Shown: piece by piece, positions 37,394-46,143 of the stretch | How the letters are laid out: every line of letters begins with the position of its first letter | Position numbering within the stretch: position 1 is the stretch's first letter | Source: Enterocloster bolteae | GTDB taxonomy: Bacteria > Bacillota > Clostridia > Lachnospirales > Lachnospiraceae | NCBI GenBank assembly: GCA_021772025.1 | Contig: JAETNT010000001.1 | Span: 151,713-215,712 of the forward strand | Length of the DNA: 64,000 nucleotides | Direction of reading: 5' to 3' | Made by a program: the position numbers and the translations under genes | Notes under the pieces: generated by a model | Databases searched by the model: none | Seen by the model: only the letters and a program-made list of their open reading frames with translations | Told to the model about the DNA's origin: nothing

Positions 37394-38740
37394 ATGTTAA
37401 ATCTAATTCATCTGTTGCACAAGGCGGTCTGGGGGCCGTGGCTGCTGATACTATTTTTGGGAACCGGATTGTATTTGACTATTCGTTCCGGGGGATTCCA
37501 ATTCAGAGGGATCCGAATCTGGGCAGGCTCTACGGCAGGAAGTTTGTTTCGAAAAAAAAACAGAGGCTCCGAAGGCGTATCCCAGTTTCAGACCGCCTGT
37601 ACGGCCCTGGCCGCCACAGTGGGAACCGGAAATATTGTGGGGGTGGCCACAGCTTTGGCCTGCGGAGGACCGGGAGCAGTTTTTTGGATGTGGATGTCCG
37701 CATTTATCGGAATGATGACTGCTTATGCAGAAACTTGGCTGGGAATTCATTACCGCCTTAAGGGAACGGATGGAAAATGGATCTGCGGGCCCATGATAAC
37801 ATTGCGTGACGGGGCTAAACGGCCGGCTTTAGCGGGGACTTTCGCCGTGCTGTGTTTGCTGGCTTCCCTTGGAATGGGGAGTATGGTACAGGCTAATTCT
37901 CTGGCGGAAACTGCCCAGTTTTCCTGGCGCATGCCCAGAGCGGCCTGCGGTCTGGTTTTAGCGGCAGTGGTCTGGCTTGTAATAAAGGGAGGGATCGGCA
38001 GGATTGCTTTGGCAGCGGAACAATTAGTTCCATGGTCGGCAACAATCTACCTGGGGGCCTCGATACTGGTGCTGGCTGCCTGCCGGAGGCAGATTCCGGG
38101 AGTTTTCGCACAGATCCTTACTTGTGCTTTTTCCCCGGCTGCTGCCGGAGAAAGCGTAGCAGGGGCGGCAGCGGGATGGGGAGTAAAAACCGCTATCCAG
38201 TACGGAATTGCCAGGGGAGTTTTTTCTAATGAAGCCGGACTGGGAAGCCTGGCTATCCTCCATGGGGCAGCAGAAGATACGACACCGGAGGAACAGGGGA
38301 TGTGGGCAATGTTTGAAGTGTTTTTTGATACGATTTTAGTCTGCACGATAACAGCTCTTGTTATTCTCTGCGCTGCTGCAGAGAAAGGATTTCCCATCCG
38401 AAACGGCGCGTCGCTGGCGATTCGCAGTTTTTCTGCTTTTTTAGGAACGCCGGGAGAATATACAGTGGCCTTGTCCATGATACTGTTTGCCTTTGCCACC
38501 ATTATTGCCTGGTATTATATGGGGAAGCAGGCGGCGGATTATTTGCTGGGAAGCCGCGGAGGAAAGCTGTGGGGACGGATTTATGGCGGCTTGTATCTGG
38601 GAGCGGTTTTTTGGGGCTGCATTGCCAGGATGGAAGCTGTCTGGGAGCTGTCGGATATCTGGAACGGCCTTATGGCGCTGCCCAATATTCTGGCAATTTT
38701 GCTTTTGGCGGGCCAGGTTCGATATCCGGGGAGAGGTTAA
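37394..38740 (+). CDS. AGCS family alanine/glycine:sodium symporter
   Basis: 448 residues from the ATG at 37394, preceded by GGAGGCGG; an in-frame ATG at 37379 overlaps that ribosome site. About eleven membrane segments. The family features are visible: FQTACTALAATVGTGNIVGVA (in two parts) near residue 65, CGGPGAVFWMW, and YGIARGVFSNEAGLGS. It takes up alanine or glycine with sodium. It stands alone, diverging from the zinc phospholipase-like gene. Confidence 0.92.
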   Translation: MLNLIHLLHKAVWGPWLLILFLGTGLYLTIRSGGFQFRGIRIWAGSTAGSLFRKKNRGSEGVSQFQTACTALAATVGTGNIVGVATALACGGPGAVFWMWMSAFIGMMTAYAETWLGIHYRLKGTDGKWICGPMITLRDGAKRPALAGTFAVLCLLASLGMGSMVQANSLAETAQFSWRMPRAACGLVLAAVVWLVIKGGIGRIALAAEQLVPWSATIYLGASILVLAACRRQIPGVFAQILTCAFSPAAAGESVAGAAAGWGVKTAIQYGIARGVFSNEAGLGSLAILHGAAEDTTPEEQGMWAMFEVFFDTILVCTITALVILCAAAEKGFPIRNGASLAIRSFSAFLGTPGEYTVALSMILFAFATIIAWYYMGKQAADYLLGSRGGKLWGRIYGGLYLGAVFWGCIARMEAVWELSDIWNGLMALPNILAILLLAGQVRYPGRG

Positions 38741-38783
38741 TGTGAAGTTTGTGTAAAGATTTCTTGCAAGTTTCATTTCTTCC

Positions 38784-38812
38784 TTGACAGTTCTTGATGT
38801 TGCCCATATACT
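38784..38812 (+). promoter_or_regulatory. promoter of the riboswitch and exchanger
   Basis: TTGACA (38784-38789), a 17-base gap and TATACT (38807-38812). Transcription would start about 38819, at the first base of the riboswitch P1 stem. Confidence 0.8.
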
Positions 38813-38819
38813 ATACCAT

Positions 38820-38966
38820 AATAGAAGGGAGTAGCTCACATCTTTAAGGAGAGCTGGAAAGACAGTTTGATAAGGCTCTTCGGATGTTATGCGATGCCGT
38901 CATCACGGTTTTCTCTGATGATTTGAGAAAGTCCGGTACGCATGGAAAGAAGCAAGACTTTTATTG
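38820..38966 (+). ncRNA. yybP-ykoY manganese riboswitch
   Basis: The conserved elements of this class are present: AGAAGGGAGTAGC near the 5' end and GCAAGACTTTT near the 3' end, which close a P1 stem (AATAGAAG at 38820-38827 pairing CTTTTATT at 38958-38965, one G-U pair). An inner GATGCCGTCATCACGG stretch would hold the second metal-site loop. The 3' strand of P1 also forms the left arm of a terminator (38956-38990). Metal binding, by stabilising P1, should therefore prevent termination and switch the gene on. Class mechanisms are known; the pairing here is read from the sequence. Confidence 0.82.
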
Positions 38967-38997
38967 TGCTTTTGCGGTACAATAAAGGTCTTTTTTT
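38956..38997 (+). terminator. riboswitch expression-platform terminator
   Basis: GACTTTTATTGT (38956-38967) pairs ACAATAAAGGTC (38979-38990) with one G-U pair, followed by seven T residues. It shares 8 bases with the riboswitch P1 stem, so the two structures exclude each other. Confidence 0.88.
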
Positions 38998-39064
38998 GTC
39001 CTTTTTGTCCGATGAAGCACCATAGAAACCATATGATATTATGAAAAAACAGGAGGTATAAGAA

Positions 39065-39994
39065 ATGGTTTTGGTGTGGATTTTTTTGCTGCTTGGCTTT
39101 GTGCTGCTGATCAAAGGTGCTGACCATTTTGTGGAGGGAAGCTCATCAGTGGCAAAGCTGTTAAGGATTCCCAGCGTGGTAATCGGCTTAACCGTGGTGG
39201 CCATGGGTACCAGTGCACCGGAGCTGGCAGTTAGCGTTACGGCAGCTTTTACCGGAAATAACGATATCGCGGTGGGAAATGTAATCGGCTCCAATATTTT
39301 CAATCTCATGGTAGTAGCAGGGGTCTGCGGTATAATATTGCCTATGACGGTAGATCCGGGGATTTTAAACAAGGACTTTATTTTCTGTATTGTCATTTCC
39401 GGGGTGCTGCTGGCGTTTATGGCATTCGATTTACAGATCGGCAGGACGGATGGGCTGGTGCTGCTGGCCCTGTTTGCATATTTTATAACGCAAACTGTAA
39501 AAAAGGCCTTGAAAGAACGGGGAAAAGTCCAGGAAGAGACCAAAACTCTTTCTTCCGGGAAAAGCCTGCTGTATATTACAGCCGGAATTGGGGCGATTAT
39601 TTTGGGAGGAGATATGGTGGTGAACAGTGCCAGCCGTATCGCATCCTTCTTTGGATTAAGCCAGAATTTAATCGCGCTTACAATTGTAGCTGTGGGAACC
39701 TCTCTGCCGGAACTGGTAACCTCAGTGGTGGCTTCCAGAAAGGGGGAGAATGGGCTGGCGCTGGGAAACGTAATCGGCTCCAACATTTTTAATATCTTAG
39801 CTATTTTAGGAATTTCATCATTTATTCATCCCATTGCGATTACCGTTCAGTCTGTATACGACTTAATAGTTTTGATTGTATTCAGCGCTGTAGTATGGTT
39901 TGTGGCAAGAAGTGAAAAAGAAATCAGCCGGGGAGAAGGCATCGCCATATTAGCGCTATATATAGGCTACATGGCATATATTATTCTCCGATAA
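39065..39994 (+). CDS. CaCA family cation exchanger (YrbG-like)
   Basis: 309 residues, ten membrane segments in two homologous halves. The two alpha repeats are intact: VAMGTSAPEL with VGNVIGSNIFNLM in the first, and VAVGTSLPEL with LGNVIGSNIFNIL in the second. Members exchange sodium or protons for calcium or other divalent cations. The gene lies directly under a manganese riboswitch with an ON-type terminator, which points to manganese export as its role here. AGGAGGT precedes the ATG. A strong terminator follows. Confidence 0.92.
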   Translation: MVLVWIFLLLGFVLLIKGADHFVEGSSSVAKLLRIPSVVIGLTVVAMGTSAPELAVSVTAAFTGNNDIAVGNVIGSNIFNLMVVAGVCGIILPMTVDPGILNKDFIFCIVISGVLLAFMAFDLQIGRTDGLVLLALFAYFITQTVKKALKERGKVQEETKTLSSGKSLLYITAGIGAIILGGDMVVNSASRIASFFGLSQNLIALTIVAVGTSLPELVTSVVASRKGENGLALGNVIGSNIFNILAILGISSFIHPIAITVQSVYDLIVLIVFSAVVWFVARSEKEISRGEGIAILALYIGYMAYIILR

Positions 39995-40068
39995 AGATAC
40001 CTTTGAAGCAGCCGCAAAATGGATATGCGGGCATGTCCGCTTGGCGGCTGCCTGCAGGAATAAATTGA

Positions 40069-40120
40069 AAAAGCCGCTGTCAGATAAATCGAAACACCTA
40101 TCTATCTGACAGCGGCTTTT
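40069..40120 (+). terminator. strong intrinsic terminator
   Basis: A perfect 18-bp inverted repeat, arms 40069-40086 and 40103-40120 (core GCCGCTGTCAGATA), ending in TTTT. It ends the exchanger transcript. Confidence 0.92.
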
Positions 40121-40389
40121 GCTAAATTATATTTCTTAGAAAAAGGGAGGAGAGCTGATAATTTCTTATCAGCTCGAGTATTATGAAAAAAATCTTGTAA
40201 GCTATTTAATTTAACAGCCTGTGCTGTTCTTTATGGTTATAGTATATCCGGCAATCGTGAAGAAATAATGTTGTTTGTGTAAAAGGTTTTTGAATTAATT
40301 TTGAACAGTTTATGAACAGAGGGATTTGACGGTTTTTCTATTTCGTATTAGAATATTTTCAGGGCGTTTAACGACTTTAGGAGATACCG
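40121..40389. other. gene-free region between exchanger and ABC operon
   Basis: Together with 39995-40120 this makes 395 bases without a gene. It holds a perfect 10-bp palindromic hairpin, GAGCTGATAA (40152-40161) and TTATCAGCTC (40166-40175), with a 4-base loop and no T-run, a short direct repeat (GAACAGTTTATGAACAG, near 40303-40319) and the ABC operon promoter at 40326. No coding region is evident. Confidence 0.6.
40326..40354 (+). promoter_or_regulatory. promoter of the ABC exporter operon
   Basis: TTGACG (40326-40331), a 17-base gap and TAGAAT (40349-40354), 35 bases before the first ABC gene. A GAACAG direct repeat just upstream could be a regulator site. Confidence 0.7.
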
Positions 40390-42120
40390 ATGAAAAAAAT
40401 ATTTGCATATTACTTAAAGCCTTACTACCTGCGTATGGCTTTAGGGTTTGGAATCAAATTTACGGGAACCATAATGGACTTGCTTTTGCCTTGGGCCTTA
40501 GCCCATACTATCGACGTAGTAGTGCCTGCAGGACGGAAAAAGGAAATTTTTCTCTGGGGTTTCTTTATGATAGGATGCTCTCTGCTGGCCGCTGCTTTCA
40601 ATGTTTTGGCAAACCGTATGGCTTCCCGGGTAGCCAGCGATGCCATGTTTACCATAAGAGGGGATTTGTTTGCCAAGGAGATGTATCTGTCTAACCGGCA
40701 AGTAGATGAAATCACCAGACCGTCTCTGATTTCCAGGCTTACCACAGACACCTATAATGTTCACCAGATGCTGGGGCGGATTCAGCGCTTGGGAGTTCGG
40801 GCGCCTATACTTCTGATAGGCGGAATTGCCATGACCATGGCTTTAGATGCTGTCCTGGCCTGTGTTCTCTTAGCAACGCTTCCTCTCCTTACGGTGATAG
40901 TTACGTTGGTTTCCCGAAAAAGCATCCCTTTGTTTGCATCCCTTCAGGAAAGTATAGACCGGTTTGTCCGCCTGGTAAGGGAGGATATCGGAGGAATTCG
41001 GGTAATCAAAGCTTTGTCCAAGGAAGATTACGAGAGGAAACGATTTGATGCAATTAACCGGGAGGTAGTGGAACGGGAGAGGAAAGCTACGGTTGTTACG
41101 GCAATTACCAATCCTTCCATGAATATTCTTTTAAATCTGGGGCTGGTAGGAGTGATCCTGGCAGGGGCCTGGAGGGTTAACGCAGGTGCCTCTGAAGTGG
41201 GAAAGATCCTGGCATTTATGACTTATTTTACTATTATCTTGAATGCACTGATGTCTATCTCCCGGATGTTTGTGATTTTGTCTAAAGCAGCAGCATCAGC
41301 AGAACGGATCTGCCGGATTCTGGAAGCGGAGGATGAGCGTGAATTGGCTTGCCTCTATAAAAACAAGGAAGAGTCCGTTCCGTTTCACATCGAATTTGAT
41401 CACGTAGATTTTTCTTACAATAAAGTGAACAATAATTTGGAAGACATCACGTTTCGGCTAAAGAAAGGTGAAACACTGGGAATTATCGGTGCCACTGGCT
41501 CTGGAAAATCCACAATTGTCAATCTGCTGATGCGGTTTTACGATGCAGATAGGGGTACTGTCCGCATTGACGGACGGGATATAAAATCTATGGATTTAAA
41601 GACATTACGGAAACGTTTCGGAACTGTATTCCAGAATGATGTGTTATTTGAAAATACAATTTATGAAAATATCAATATGGGCAGGGGCATTACCGGACAG
41701 CAGGCAGAGGAGGCCGTTCTCTATGCCCGTGCCAGAGAATTTGTGGAAGAAAAAGGGGGAGTGAACCAGGGGCTGGACATTAAAGGGGCGAACTTAAGCG
41801 GCGGTCAGAAGCAGCGCATTTTAATTGCCAGGGCTTTAGCCTCCAAGCCGGAGATTTTAATCTTAGATGATTCCTCCAGCGCTCTGGATTACAAAACAGA
41901 TGCGGCTCTTCGGAAAGAGATTAAAACTCATTTTTCCGGGACTACCTGCATTGTAGTTGCCCAGAGAATCAGTTCCGTTATGAGTGCAGACCACATTATG
42001 GTTTTGGAAGAAGGAAGGATTCTGGGATACGGAACTCATGAAGAACTGATGCAAACCTGCGCTGTTTATCGGGAAATCGGAAAGTCTCAGATGGGGGCCG
42101 GGAAAGAGGAGATGGGATAA
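40390..42120 (+). CDS. ABC exporter half-transporter, degenerate catalytic NBD
   Basis: 576 residues: six membrane helices (about 15-300) and a nucleotide-binding domain. Walker A GATGSGKST (367-375) and signature LSGGQ (469-473) are canonical. The catalytic glutamate after Walker B is Asp494 (LILDDSSSALD) and the switch histidine is Gln525 (VVAQRIS). This is the pattern of the first subunit of heterodimeric exporters such as BmrC/BmrD or TM287/288, where one ATP site is degenerate. The stop overlaps the start of the partner gene by one base. Substrate unknown, likely drugs or lipids. Confidence 0.93.
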   Translation: MKKIFAYYLKPYYLRMALGFGIKFTGTIMDLLLPWALAHTIDVVVPAGRKKEIFLWGFFMIGCSLLAAAFNVLANRMASRVASDAMFTIRGDLFAKEMYLSNRQVDEITRPSLISRLTTDTYNVHQMLGRIQRLGVRAPILLIGGIAMTMALDAVLACVLLATLPLLTVIVTLVSRKSIPLFASLQESIDRFVRLVREDIGGIRVIKALSKEDYERKRFDAINREVVERERKATVVTAITNPSMNILLNLGLVGVILAGAWRVNAGASEVGKILAFMTYFTIILNALMSISRMFVILSKAAASAERICRILEAEDERELACLYKNKEESVPFHIEFDHVDFSYNKVNNNLEDITFRLKKGETLGIIGATGSGKSTIVNLLMRFYDADRGTVRIDGRDIKSMDLKTLRKRFGTVFQNDVLFENTIYENINMGRGITGQQAEEAVLYARAREFVEEKGGVNQGLDIKGANLSGGQKQRILIARALASKPEILILDDSSSALDYKTDAALRKEIKTHFSGTTCIVVAQRISSVMSADHIMVLEEGRILGYGTHEELMQTCAVYREIGKSQMGAGKEEMG

Positions 42121-43871
42121 TGGGATTGAAAAAAAAGACTTTGAAACGTCTGGGAAGCTATCTGATGCGGTACCGCTGGCTTCTGCTTCTTGCCGTTTTT
42201 ATGACTCTGGCAAGCAATATCTTTGCTCTCATCGGCCCTATGCTGTCCGGTTATGCGATTGATGCCATTGAGCCGGGACCCGGTAAGGTTGATTTTCAAA
42301 AAGTATTTTACTATGCAGCCTGGATGGCTGGATTTTATGTTGTTTCGGCGGCCCTTTCCTATGCTATCGCCGTTTTGATGGTTACCATCAGCCGAAAAGT
42401 AGTTTATGCCATGCGCCGGGACGTATTTGATCGGCTTCTGTCCCTTCCTATAGGATATTTTGATCTTCACAAAACAGGGGACATTATCAGCCGCATTTCT
42501 TATGATATTGATACGGTGAATGAATCCCTGTCCAGCGACCTGGTGCAGATGATGACCACTGTAATTACGGTGGCAGGCTCCTTGTATATGATGATCATGA
42601 TTTCTCCTTGGCTTGTGCTGGTATTTGCCGTTACCGTCCCTTTGTCCGCCTGGATTACTCGATTTCTCACCGGAAAAACCAGACCTCTGTTTCGGGCCAG
42701 ATCAGCCAGCTTGGGGCGGTTGAATGGTTTTGCCGAAGAGATGATCACGGGTCAGAAAACCATTAAGGCTTATTGCACAGAAGAGGAAATTATCCGAAAT
42801 TTCCAGGAAAAAAACCGAGATGGAGTAGAATCCTACTACAAAGCGGAATACTATGGCAGCACAGTGGGGCCTATGATAAATTTTATTAATAATTTGTCAC
42901 TCTCTCTAATTAGCGTATTCGGGGCCTTTCTCTATCTTATGGGGATGATGAGCATCGGCCAGATTTCTTCTTTTGTGCTGTATTCCAGAAAATTTTCCGG
43001 TCCTATCAACGAGGCGGCAAATATCGCCGGTGATCTCCAGTCTGCAATTGCGGCGGCGGAGCGGGTGTTTGCTTTGCTGGATGAGCTGGAAGAAACCGGG
43101 GATGTAAAACAGGCTGTCCGGATCGGTACAGATGATAAGCCGGTAAAGGGCCGGGTAGAACTTTCCCGGGTATCTTTTGGATATGAAGAAGGCAAGACAA
43201 TTCTCCGGGACTTGTCGTTTACCATAGAACCAGGGCAGGTGGTGGCGGTGATAGGGCCTACGGGGGCCGGAAAAACTACGCTGATCAATCTGCTGATGCG
43301 GTTTTACGATGTAGATAGCGGCAGTATTCAAGTAGACGGTCACGATATCCGCCAGATTAACCGGGCAAGCTTAAGAAAAGCCTATGCCATGGTGCTTCAG
43401 GATACTTGGCTGTTCCACGGTACAATACTAGAAAACCTCTCTTACGGCAGGGAAGGAGTCACCAGAGATAAGGTCATACAGGCGGCCAAAGCCGCCCGGA
43501 TCCATTCTTTTATTATGCAGCTTCCCAAGGGATACGATACTGTCCTGAAAGAGGATGGAACCAATATTTCCAAGGGACAAAAACAGCTTTTAACTATTGT
43601 TCGTGCCATGCTTCAGGACTGCAGGATGCTGATACTGGATGAGGCCACCTCCAACGTAGACACCCGGACAGAGATTCGGATTCAGGAGGCTATGCTAAAG
43701 CTGATGGAAGGAAAAACCTGCTTTGTTATTGCCCATCGTCTGTCCACCATCCAAGACGCCAATCGGATTCTGGTGATGGATCACGGACAAGTGGTAGAGC
43801 AGGGCAGCCATGAAAGCCTGATGGAGGCCAAAGGCCTTTATTATCAGATGTATCAGGCCCAGTTCCAATAG
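42120..43871 (+). CDS. ABC exporter half-transporter, catalytic NBD
   Basis: 583 residues with six membrane helices and a nucleotide-binding domain. Walker A GPTGAGKTT (379-387), Walker B with glutamate (LILDEATSNVD, Glu508) and switch His539 (VIAHRLS) are intact, while the signature is altered to ISKGQ (483-487). It complements the preceding subunit: the working ATP site combines this chain's Walker motifs with the partner's LSGGQ. Translation is coupled by a 1-base overlap (TAATG). No regulator gene adjoins the pair. Confidence 0.93.
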   Translation: MGLKKKTLKRLGSYLMRYRWLLLLAVFMTLASNIFALIGPMLSGYAIDAIEPGPGKVDFQKVFYYAAWMAGFYVVSAALSYAIAVLMVTISRKVVYAMRRDVFDRLLSLPIGYFDLHKTGDIISRISYDIDTVNESLSSDLVQMMTTVITVAGSLYMMIMISPWLVLVFAVTVPLSAWITRFLTGKTRPLFRARSASLGRLNGFAEEMITGQKTIKAYCTEEEIIRNFQEKNRDGVESYYKAEYYGSTVGPMINFINNLSLSLISVFGAFLYLMGMMSIGQISSFVLYSRKFSGPINEAANIAGDLQSAIAAAERVFALLDELEETGDVKQAVRIGTDDKPVKGRVELSRVSFGYEEGKTILRDLSFTIEPGQVVAVIGPTGAGKTTLINLLMRFYDVDSGSIQVDGHDIRQINRASLRKAYAMVLQDTWLFHGTILENLSYGREGVTRDKVIQAAKAARIHSFIMQLPKGYDTVLKEDGTNISKGQKQLLTIVRAMLQDCRMLILDEATSNVDTRTEIRIQEAMLKLMEGKTCFVIAHRLSTIQDANRILVMDHGQVVEQGSHESLMEAKGLYYQMYQAQFQ

Positions 43872-43955
43872 AACTGCTTGCAATGGGAAGCTATATTTGA
43901 TAAAATCAATTTTGAGAGGCAAAGAAGCAGGCGCCCCGATGAAAGGAGAAACCAG

Positions 43956-44474
43956 ATGAAAAACCCAATTATTACCATTACAATGGAAAATGGCGACGTA
44001 ATGAAGGCGGAATTATACCCTGAGGTCGCTCCCAATACGGTCAACAATTTCTTAAGCCTGGTAGGAAAAGGATTCTATGACGGATTAATTTTCCACCGGG
44101 TTATTAAAGGATTTATGATCCAGGGCGGCTGCCCGGACGGAACGGGCATGGGCGGACCGGGTTATAGCATTAAGGGCGAATTCAACCAGAATGGCTTCCA
44201 GAACGATCTGTGTCATACTCCCGGCGTACTGTCCATGGCAAGAGCGATGCATCCGGATTCCGCTGGTTCCCAGTTCTTTATTATGCATGAGACTTCTCCT
44301 CATTTAGACGGGGCATACGCCGCATTTGGTCAGGTGATAGAAGGGATGGATGTGGTAAATAAGATCGCAGATGTCCGCACCGATTACAGCGACCGCCCCA
44401 TGAAGGAGCAAAAGATCAAATCTATTACTGCCGAGACCTTCGGGGAAACCTATCCGGAGCCGGAGCACAGTTAA
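43956..44474 (+). CDS. cyclophilin-type peptidyl-prolyl isomerase
   Basis: 172 residues from the ATG at 43956 with GAAAGGAG upstream; a longer frame from 43878 lacks a ribosome site. The cyclophilin active site is complete: FHRVIKGFMIQGG, SAGSQFFIM and the YAAFGQVIEGMDVV stretch. No signal peptide, so a cytoplasmic folding helper. The N-terminus MKNPIITITMENGD is typical of the Clostridia group. It lies 84 bp after the ABC genes and 3 bp before an acetyltransferase. Confidence 0.95.
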   Translation: MKNPIITITMENGDVMKAELYPEVAPNTVNNFLSLVGKGFYDGLIFHRVIKGFMIQGGCPDGTGMGGPGYSIKGEFNQNGFQNDLCHTPGVLSMARAMHPDSAGSQFFIMHETSPHLDGAYAAFGQVIEGMDVVNKIADVRTDYSDRPMKEQKIKSITAETFGETYPEPEHS

Positions 44475-44477
44475 ATT

Positions 44478-45245
44478 ATGACAAAGACTTGTGAAGTCAA
44501 TATAAGAGGACAGCTTTATCAGGTTTGTGTATCCGATGAACCAGAGGCTCTTCTGGCTGCTTATGCGGCTGGAGGAGCCGCTCTTGGTGTTGGAGAGGAA
44601 TGTGCTGCGGCCTGCCCCAGGCTCCCTGTCTTTATTCAGAGCTGGGATAGTGTGAGCAAAGAACAGATGAACCGGATATCGGAGAGGATTGTCCGCCGGA
44701 AACTGGGAGTTCCCTGGATTATCTGTCAGACAGAAAGACTGATAATCCGGGAGGCGGCGGGAGAAGACTGGGAAGAGCTTCAGCCCTTTTGGGGAGAGAA
44801 TTCTTTATCCGTCATGGAAAACGCTGCATTTAAAAGTCAGGAAGAACTGGAAGCTTACATTTCCTGCCAGTACAGATTCTACGAATATGGGCTGTGGCTT
44901 TTGGAAGAAAAAGAAACCGGCCGCATTATTGGCGCGGCCGGAGTTTGGAATCCGGAAGATAGAGTGTGCAGGCGGCTGGAAGCTGCCGGGGAGCTTCCGG
45001 AAGAGTATTTGGAGATGGGGTATCAGGTGTTCTCTCCCTACCAAGGAAAGGGCTTTGCCAGGGAAGCATGCCAAGCCGTCATGGCTTATGCAGATTGGGA
45101 ATTAGAATGTAAGCTCTGCCTTCAGATTTATCCTGATAATCATCCGTCTTTAAATTTGGCCCGGTTTTTGGGATTTCGGGCCCTTATTCCTCATATAGAT
45201 ACCGGAGAAACTCAATGGCCGTATCAATACGTTTGGAGTTGCTGA
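44478..45245 (+). CDS. GNAT family acetyltransferase with extra N-terminal region
   Basis: 255 residues. A RimJ-type GNAT domain occupies about 80-250 (TERLIIREA at its start; the acetyl-CoA loop is in YQGKGFAREAC). The first 78 residues form a separate alpha/beta-looking segment I do not recognise. The gene starts 3 bp after the cyclophilin stop. Its last 62 bases overlap the end of the convergent membrane protein gene, the longest such overlap in the window. Acceptor substrate unknown. Confidence 0.85.
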   Translation: MTKTCEVNIRGQLYQVCVSDEPEALLAAYAAGGAALGVGEECAAACPRLPVFIQSWDSVSKEQMNRISERIVRRKLGVPWIICQTERLIIREAAGEDWEELQPFWGENSLSVMENAAFKSQEELEAYISCQYRFYEYGLWLLEEKETGRIIGAAGVWNPEDRVCRRLEAAGELPEEYLEMGYQVFSPYQGKGFAREACQAVMAYADWELECKLCLQIYPDNHPSLNLARFLGFRALIPHIDTGETQWPYQYVWSC

Positions 45246-45873
45246 TAAGGCAAAAATAGGCTTCCTCCATCTGAGTTCCGGCTTTTTGGTGAAAATTAGA
45301 ATTTTTCAAATTAACAGCGGCAGAAAGTACAGTGCCGGAGCTGTCCGGAGCTTTATAAACATCTTCTTTTATAAGCTCCCAGAGATCGGCGGGGAGAGTA
45401 GTTTCCAAATCCAACAATCCGTCATTTGCCGCATAATGCTCAATGGCGTCAGCGCTGGTAATCATTAGATCCAGATCCTGACTGGCAACGATAGCAGTTA
45501 TCTTTGCCAGGGACGCATAATCCAGCTCGGAATTGGAGCCGGAATTGTCAAAGCTAATATACAGGCTGGTGTCCATATCCACCCGATCTTTGCTTTTGTA
45601 TCCCATCCTCCCTTTAAAACCTTCCGCCAGTCCCTGATAATCAGAAATGGAAGAATACCGGTCATTCATAACAACGCAGGAGAGTCGGGTAGTAAAACTT
45701 TTCTGGTAAAAAATTGTTCCCAGAACGTAGAGAAAGAATAGCAGGATACCTGCGATAAGCATATGTATCTTATAATATTCCCATATGTACCAAAGCTTGT
45801 CTTGGAAGGACATTTCCTTAAGTTTGGCCCGCTCCTGTCGGGCTTCTGCTTTCAGCGAATCTTTTAAAGACAT
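45184..45873 (-). CDS. single-pass membrane protein of unknown function
   Basis: 229 residues. A basic, helical cytoplasmic N-terminus (1-36) precedes one membrane helix (about 37-55); the rest is an extracytoplasmic domain with some resemblance to solute-binding folds (TAIVASQDLDLMITSADAIEHYA). I do not recognise a family. It diverges from the YesL gene 270 bp away; YesL proteins often neighbour sugar ABC systems, but none is present here. Its 3' end overlaps the acetyltransferase gene by 62 bases. Confidence 0.75.
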   Translation of the reverse strand: MSLKDSLKAEARQERAKLKEMSFQDKLWYIWEYYKIHMLIAGILLFFLYVLGTIFYQKSFTTRLSCVVMNDRYSSISDYQGLAEGFKGRMGYKSKDRVDMDTSLYISFDNSGSNSELDYASLAKITAIVASQDLDLMITSADAIEHYAANDGLLDLETTLPADLWELIKEDVYKAPDSSGTVLSAAVNLKNSNFHQKAGTQMEEAYFCLISNSKRIDTAIEFLRYLYEE

Positions 45874-46064
45874 AATTTCATCCTCATTTCTGCCCTAAGG
45901 GCATGTATTCTGCAGTATACCACGGCTGCTAAGCTCATGGAAGACCTGGCTAAGCTGCTAGGTATATGTTCTCACTAGACTCGGGAAATACCTCGTCAAG
46001 TGTTCACATTATACCATAAAGACGGAAGAAAATTTATGAAAAAATTATGAAATCAGAAGGAAAG

Positions 46065-46093
46065 TTGATTTTTTTGCAAGGATTCGCTATAAT
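46065..46093 (+). promoter_or_regulatory. promoter of the YesL gene
   Basis: TTGATT (46065-46070), a 17-base gap and TATAAT (46088-46093), with the same GATTCGC just before the -10 as upstream of the lipoprotein gene. Confidence 0.75.
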
Positions 46094-46143
46094 GAACACC
46101 AGATATTGAACTACTATCAAAAGAGAAATGAGGAATGAACCAT

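Noticed and set aside
40152..40175. Perfect hairpin as a terminator
   Set aside because: No T-run on either side and the transcript already ends at the strong terminator at 40069-40120.
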